From Apium graveolens (taxonomy: Eukaryota; Streptophyta; Magnoliopsida; Apiales; Apiaceae), in contig NC_133649.1 in NCBI RefSeq assembly GCF_009905375.1, positions 224,523,275 through 224,587,274 on the forward strand: a stretch of DNA of 64,000 bases. The letters run 5' to 3'. This document shows positions 58,221-64,000 of this stretch, in pieces. The notes below the pieces were generated by a model, which made no database searches, was not told where the DNA came from, and was given only the letters and a program-made list of their open reading frames with translations. Position numbers and translations under genes: made by a program. Every line of letters begins with the position of its first letter. The first letter of the stretch is position 1.

Positions 58221-59192
58221 GTTAGAAAATGGAAAGTTTGAGGCATATTTTATATATGTCTTGGAGGTTGTTCCTTGATATGAGGACTTAAACTTTCATA
58301 TTTGGATCTAAGATATTTTCTTAGTGGAATCCATGAATATATTGAGACAAAGTTGCTTGTTTGAAATGGGTTATGGGGATTTTGTCCCACATTGGTATTG
58401 TAAAAGAAAGATATTGAGTTTATATAGCATCTTGTTTTAGTGTTGTTTACAACTACTAGCATAAGTGGAATGCTTGTGTGGCCTAGTGCTAGTGGGAACT
58501 CTTATATTTTTCTTTTCTATTACAAGTTTAATTATTTATATTGATATTGATTATTTAATTATTAATATAAAATATATTGAGTAAGGATTATTTTAATCAT
58601 ACTCTGAATATATTGTGTAATATTAATATTAATTAATCAGGATATAATATAAATAATAAAGAAAACCCATTTTGTTTACTTTTTCTGTTTTGTTATTTGG
58701 TGTACCACATCGAGTAAAATAGAAGAAGAGCAACTTGAGATGCCTATATATTGAGAGGTATACTTGAGATTAAAATAAAACAAGTCTCGGTGCCTACCTC
58801 GCAAACATATATGAGTTGCATAGGTTTTTTGGGCAAACTGAGGTGCGAGTCGCGTTGATCATTGTTGGTTCTGTGGCCAGATTGATCTGTTGTTATTTTA
58901 TTCTGGAAGCGATATTGCTGCATTTCATCACAGCTTAAGTGGGGGGCAATAATCTCTTCAAGAACAGTCAAGTCCTCTTGAAGGGTTTGGCGACTCAGCT
59001 GATGTGTTCTTCTTCTTATCAGAATTTGGAAAGCGATAAGAGATAAGTTTTCTTTACTTTCTTTGTTAATTACAGTCTTTATAGTTTGTTATTGCCTTCA
59101 TGTTTTATTTCGTTAGTTGGTTATTTGTCATGTTCTTGTTATTATATATATAACTGCCCATTGTTGCTGTGTAGTTAGAATTATACCCAACA
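58221..59192 (+). repeat. Element E 3' LTR
   Basis: 972 bp; lacks about 28 bp near its start relative to the 5' copy. Confidence 0.9.
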
Positions 59193-59195
59193 CAT

Positions 59196-59210
59196 GAGGC
59201 TCGGATACCA
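59196..59210 (-). other. Element D primer-binding site
   Basis: The minus strand reads TGGTATCCGAGCCTC, 2 nt inside the 5' LTR; initiator methionine tRNA type with one change. It is separated from its gag by element E. Confidence 0.8.
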
Positions 59211-59212
59211 AC

Positions 59213-59555
59213 TGTAGAACTTTTATTTATATATAAAAAAGAAACAATATATGAACCTGAGAAGGGTGAACAAAACTAGCGTGTTGTTCTATTTTTTTAA
59301 TGCAGAAGTAATACAAATAAATAGAAAGTCAACAACTAGAGTGGCTAAAAATAAGGGCCACGTTGAAAACTAACTCTCCTAATGCAACTACACGTTTGAG
59401 ACTTATTCCTTCAGTTCCTACATTAACTCCATGACACAAAAGATCAGGTCAACAATCTAACTGATGCCTGACTATTACAAATAAACAAAACAATTTATTT
59501 AAAATAATTAAACAAATAAAACAATTAAAACAAGTTTAAGATTATTTTTTCAACA
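59213..59555 (-). repeat. Element D 5' LTR
   Basis: 343 bp, same length as the 3' copy, about 14 substitutions between them. Confidence 0.9.
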
Positions 59556-60375
59556 CCCAACACTTATGGACCAGTATTTCCCAACTTATAATTTAAATTT
59601 ACAACCTCATAATTTAAATATTAGTAACGACATAATTTTGCTTTTTTATTAATTTTAGTTTTAATTTTTTTTAAAATGTTAATTTAACTTAAAATTTAAG
59701 TATTAAGATAATTATATCTAAAAATTATTTATTTTAGTCCATATAAGTAAAAGAAATTTTGAATTATAAGTAAAATTATCCAAAGACTTTTATAAATTAT
59801 AAGTATACATCAACTTATTATAAAAATCACTTATTCAGTTTAAGTTTTAAGTTATTTATTTTAAAATTTTTCAAACGGATACTGAGTAACAATTAACATC
59901 AAGATAAAATGCTAATATTTACATAGTCATCTCCGAAATTATTCACCAACTATTCGTTGATCTAGGACAAACTTTGAAAACAGGCGTTCAAACGAGAACA
60001 AACTTTAAAATTAGAATTGAAAACTCCATATTTTTATATTAACATTTAATCCAAGCCGCTGATCTAACCTCTTTTTTTATCTTAATGCCCCTAATTTTTT
60101 TCCTAGGGGTTGGTCCTTAATATCATATAAAAAATTTGAATAGACAAATTTAATATCTTAAAATTTCTAATTCAATTATATTTTAAAAAAAATACTAGAA
60201 AAAATTCGAGCATAAGTGACTTATTATCCAAAATTTTGGTCATATAGCGTCAAAACAATCTCAAACGTTGATACGATATCTTTAAAAATAGACGTTCAAG
60301 ATTATATCTTATTTTATAACTGTAAACAAAAAATTGTGTTGTTCAGACACTATGATGCGATAGAGATGCACAAAA
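59556..60375. other. AT-rich intergenic DNA
   Basis: I see no gene or structured repeat. Confidence 0.5.
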
Positions 60376-60485
60376 GGCCCATCGGGCCGGGCTTTGACCG
60401 GGCCTTAAAAAGCCCGGGCTTTTCGGGCTTTGACTTTGACCGGGCTGGGCCGGGCCGGGCTTTCCGAAAATGTCAGAGCCCGTTT
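60376..60485. repeat. GC-rich GGGCCGGGC repeat block
   Basis: Runs of GGGCCGGGCTTT and AAAGCCCGGGC within strongly AT-rich flanks, with inverted pairs that can fold. Such blocks occur in non-autonomous DNA transposons of plants, but I find no terminal repeats. Confidence 0.5.
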
Positions 60486-63400
60486 TGTAATATCCAATAT
60501 ATTTTCAAATATTATTGTTATTATTCAGAATTATTTATGTGATTTTATGTGAACTTTGGTGAATTATCTGAAAAGTAGAATTGATATCTGAATGTTTATA
60601 TGTGACATTATTTGAATATTTGAATTTTTATATGTCCAGAATAAAATATAGATAATTGTGGTATTTTTCTGGTAATTTTTGGAATATTATATGATTTTAT
60701 AATGATTTATGAATTATTAATTATTATTTTCAGAATAATTATAAAATTATTTTATAAAGCCGGGAATCTTCCAACTTCAACCGTTTTGCGTTTTTACAAC
60801 CCGAAACTCTTCCGAAAACTCCTTCCTAACCTAATCTGGTAATTCCGAACATTTTCCGTGTTTTGACTTTTTCGATCCGGATTACGGTTTGACCCGTGCG
60901 CGGCCCGGCGCAATATTTTCGATACGATAGTTATTTCAGTAATCAATAAAACCCGTAATCTCGAAAGACGGGATATTTTTTTTTATGTTATTTTCGTATA
61001 TGGTGTTTTATAAAAAGCCCGGTTTTGATAATTATCCAATTCTGGTATTGAATTGTATCGTTTTTACAGTTACTTAGCGGCTAAGCAACTAATTTAACGA
61101 TCCAAAACGATCCAGAACGATCCAATATTCCATAAATATGAATAGCCTATTTCTTATTTCGTTTATTTCGTTTATTCATTTGCAACCAGTTAAAATACCG
61201 TAAATACAGAGAAAAACCTGAGAAACCGATACGTTCACGAGAATCAAACACACGAACGAAGGCGTTATCGAACTCCGATTCGGGCATGCAGCATATCAAA
61301 ACGAAGCTCTCGAAATCTTCTTTCTGAATCAATCATCAGTTTCTACCCAGAAATCACAGTAATTTTCTTATTTAATTATTTATATTCGAATTATTTGATA
61401 ATTAAATTATGAAAATTTGTTCTTGATGTTGTTGATGTGATTTGATGCTTTCATGTTGTAGAGTATGTTTTTCTGGTCGATTTGGTATATTATACTTCAA
61501 AAATAGAGTTCAATATCATATAGAAATTAAGGTTTGATTTTCTGAAAATTCTTTGAATATGTGTTCTTGGTGTTCTTGGAGAATTCCGAGAATCAAAGTC
61601 AATTTTGAAGGTGTTATTAAACACCAAATCACAAGTATGAATATCCGTTGTGAAGCTCTCAATCTGCTCTATCTGATTTTAGCATCAAAATCAATTGAGG
61701 TTTGGTAATTTTTAAATTCGTAATTTTAGGGTTTCTACCCGAATTTGGGGTTTTTATTTCTGTTAAACCTGGGTTGGATTGAATGATTTCAGTAGATTAC
61801 TTGTGACCTGAGCTTTGTTTTGAGATATATTTCATTAAATTTGGTGTTGGTTTGCGTAAAATCGGTGTTCGCCGGATTGTTTACCGACGTTAGCTTACAG
61901 TTCGTCGGAATCGACGAATTCAGAAGCGGCTGTTATGATTGTGGGTTCGTCGGTGTTACTGGCATGACTGGGAATGGATTGCAATCGAAAACCAAGCAAA
62001 AGCAAGCCGGTTTGGCTACCTATCGGGCTCGCCGGAATCGGCCAGGAGCCGCCGGTTTCTGGGCGCTACCCAGTTTCCGGCCGGTGTTCTTGGCGACCCG
62101 GCCGAGACCCGTTGACCCGATCCTGACCCATATTCAAAACCCGGTTTTAATCCTTAAAAACCTAATTCCTTTTTCCTGATTATGTTTCTGAATTTCTACT
62201 TTAAAAATAATTCGAAAATCCTATTTTTAATTTCTAAAAATTCATTTTTTTATTTTGAAAATCATTATTTTAATTCTGAAAATTTATTTTTAATTCAAAA
62301 ATAAATCCAAATTATTTAATTAATTAATTTTAGTTGATAATTAATTATTTAATTAGTCAATTAATTTAAATATTAATTGATTAATTAATTTAATTAGTTA
62401 TTAATTAATTTTAATTGATTATTTAATTAGATTTAATTATTTATTTTTGATTTAAAAATTTCTAAAAATAGTTTCGAACTTTAAAATATTATTTTAAATT
62501 ATTTTCCCGGCTCAATAATTTTTATAAAATTATTTTCGAGTATTCGAGCCCTATTATTTAATTATTAAATGATTTGGAGACCCGTTTTATTCCGAAAAAT
62601 GTTCAAAAATTCATAATAAATCAACCGTTTGTCCGTTTAATACGAAACGAACGCGTACAGACTCAGAAAAATATTGCGCTTTCAATAAAAATACTTTTGA
62701 GACCTAATTTCGTTTATATTGCAATGTCATTTAATTTGTATATCAGTTTGAGTTGGTATTTGATCGATAAATGCTAATATTGACCTGATTTTCATTCTGA
62801 GCGCACTGAGACGTATCTTTTAATGATCTGACTTATGTATTGCATGAGTTATGTGATTACGTGTTATACAAATGTCATGATTATGTGTTATGTGATAAGT
62901 ATGCTATTTGTTTACAGTTTAATATGCCATGCTTAGTTATAAATGGTCGGGGAGATGTCAAGACGTAGAGTTACGTCGATTGAGTTTAGTTTTGTCAATT
63001 AAGATAGTCTTTTTGTTTATAGAATCGAGTAGCAAGGAGTAAAGTCAAGTGTTAGACGAAGATAGTAGCCAGCAGTTAGAAGCAGGGTTAAAGTAAGAGG
63101 TTATTGAGCATACCAGGCAAGTACCCCTAACTTCACTTATCGTTCAAGTGACGTTCATTTCTAATCATATTATACAAGTACCTATATCTTTATTTATCAT
63201 TCAATTGATATTGACTCTGAACTTTATTCTTTCAATATCCATACTATTCTAAGTTCAGAATAGTTAAACGTTTTATGTTTCGCTATGAATTACTCTATAC
63301 AGTGAAGTTTTGAATTGAGATTAGCGAATAACTAATTGTTCTGGTTATTTCGCCATGGGTTGTTAATAAAACTCTGGACCATGAGAAATGGGGAGTTATG

Positions 63401-64000
63401 TGGTTAAGGATGTCATTTGATTCGACTCCTTTGACGGAAAATTGTTTTTATGGGATGGATGGTTGCGTAAGAGGCCGTGGCGGCGGTCCAGTGTTAGCTA
63501 TGTGTTATACAGGATATAACACCTTGCTAGGCCAATATGTGCCTTGGGTACCTTTTTGTTTAGTTGGATATGCTTCGGCATACCGGTGTTGCTCCGCGGT
63601 TGATCACCGGCGGCAACACACCGTCGTTCGAGGATTCCAATCCCAAAACATAATATATTGCAAATGTTGTTTATTATCAAATTTATATCAGTTTTGATAC
63701 TGTTCAGTTATTGTAGTTGGTTTTGTTCATCAGATATACTGTTGTTATTCCAAATCATATGCTATTTACTACTTGCTGAGCATTTCTTTCGCTCATACTT
63801 GTTTCTTATCTTGATTCTTTCAGCTAGGCCAGAGCAAGCTTAAGTTCCAGGTCTGACCAGAGGTTATGTGCTTGTAAATAGTTGGTGTGTTTCCAGGTAG
63901 ACAGTTTGGGACGCTTAATTAGTCTAGAGGTTTGTAATAAAATTTGAATAAGTTGTAAAATTAGTTAGACTATGGTTTGTAATAACATTTGATTTGTATT
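60486..64000 (+). mobile_element. Putative long Ty3/gypsy-type LTR, right end outside window
   Basis: It begins TGTAATATCC at 60486 after an abrupt composition change. Inside are GC islands with repeated CCGGC/GCCGG around 62010-62120 and 63470-63620, AT-rich stretches, and T-rich then purine tail sequence near 63780-63960. This recalls long LTRs of chromovirus-type elements. No coding domain, primer site or second LTR is in view, so orientation and identity are tentative. The chance ORF at 61820-62179 has a GC-driven composition and is not a gene I support. Confidence 0.3.

Larger units (their letters stand above)
52517..59192 (+). mobile_element. Element E: decayed autonomous copia element nested in D
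   Basis: LTRs 52517-53517 (1001 bp) and 58221-59192 (972 bp, with an internal deletion of about 28 bp), TGTTAGAAAA to ACCCAACA, and a perfect CATGA target duplication (52512-52516, 59193-59197). I count about 26 substitutions (about 2.7%), younger than host element D, as nesting requires. It is a different lineage from A-C: short leader, no accessory ORF and no initiator-tRNA site. Confidence 0.93.
51075..59555 (-). mobile_element. Element D: small gag-only copia element, split by element E
   Basis: 343-bp LTRs (51075-51417, 59213-59555) with a perfect CCCAA target duplication (51070-51074, 59556-59560). Without element E the internal part is only about 1.1 kb: primer site, gag ORF, tandem repeats, polypurine tract. 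No pol is present. I count about 14 LTR differences (about 4%), making it the oldest element here. It fits the gag-only TR-GAG class, which needs enzymes from another element. Confidence 0.9.

Noticed and set aside
61820..62179. 119-codon frame in the GC-rich patch
   Set aside because: Arg/Pro/Gly-rich composition follows GC content and no homology pattern is seen; lies inside a probable LTR.

Overview
This is nuclear DNA of a flowering plant, most likely a eudicot. The evidence is spliced genes with GT-AG introns, TATA boxes, plant-specific B3-domain and RPA70/DUF223-type proteins, an F-box-like gene, and five Ty1/copia LTR retrotransposons. A relative of carrot or celery is my guess, but the sequence alone does not prove it. 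Most intergenic DNA is AT-rich.

Layout. 1-11382: element A, a 12-kb-class Sirevirus-like copia element on the minus strand, with its outer end cut off by the window edge. It carries gag-pol plus a large intact accessory ORF with its own promoter. 11383-24180: host DNA with decayed RPA70-like copies, an RNase H-like ORF, a broken F-box-like gene, a B3 fragment, a small two-exon gene of unknown function and several local duplications. 24180-49262 (minus): a multi-B3 (REM-type) gene whose first two introns each appear to hold a retrotransposon. Element B (27821-35408, gag-only derivative, plus strand) lies in intron 2. Element C (35926-49247, minus strand, with accessory ORFs) lies in intron 1. 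51075-59555: element D, an old gag-only copia element with 343-bp LTRs, split by element E (52517-59192), a decayed autonomous copia element. 60486-64000: GC-patched sequence that looks like the start of a long Ty3/gypsy-type LTR.

The most interesting system is in elements A, B and C. First, their gag gene seems to contain a protein-coding intron. In B a 1009-nt segment with GT...AG ends carries an in-frame gag extension and stops 17 nt before its acceptor. A lacks exactly this segment, as if copied from spliced RNA, and has gag fused in frame to pol. C has its own 1086-nt version. Retention would give a long Gag and splicing would give Gag-Pol. Second, A and C carry homologous accessory genes encoding large proteins with basic nuclear-localisation-like motifs. 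Each has its own TATA box and pyrimidine-rich leader. Third, each element type has a private repeated motif placed upstream of both its LTR promoter and its internal promoter: a 12-bp GATTGTCATACC hairpin array in A and B, and TCAGAACTTA-type decamers in C. This looks like a self-recognition system, perhaps an element-encoded nuclear regulator and its binding sites. That last step is inference.
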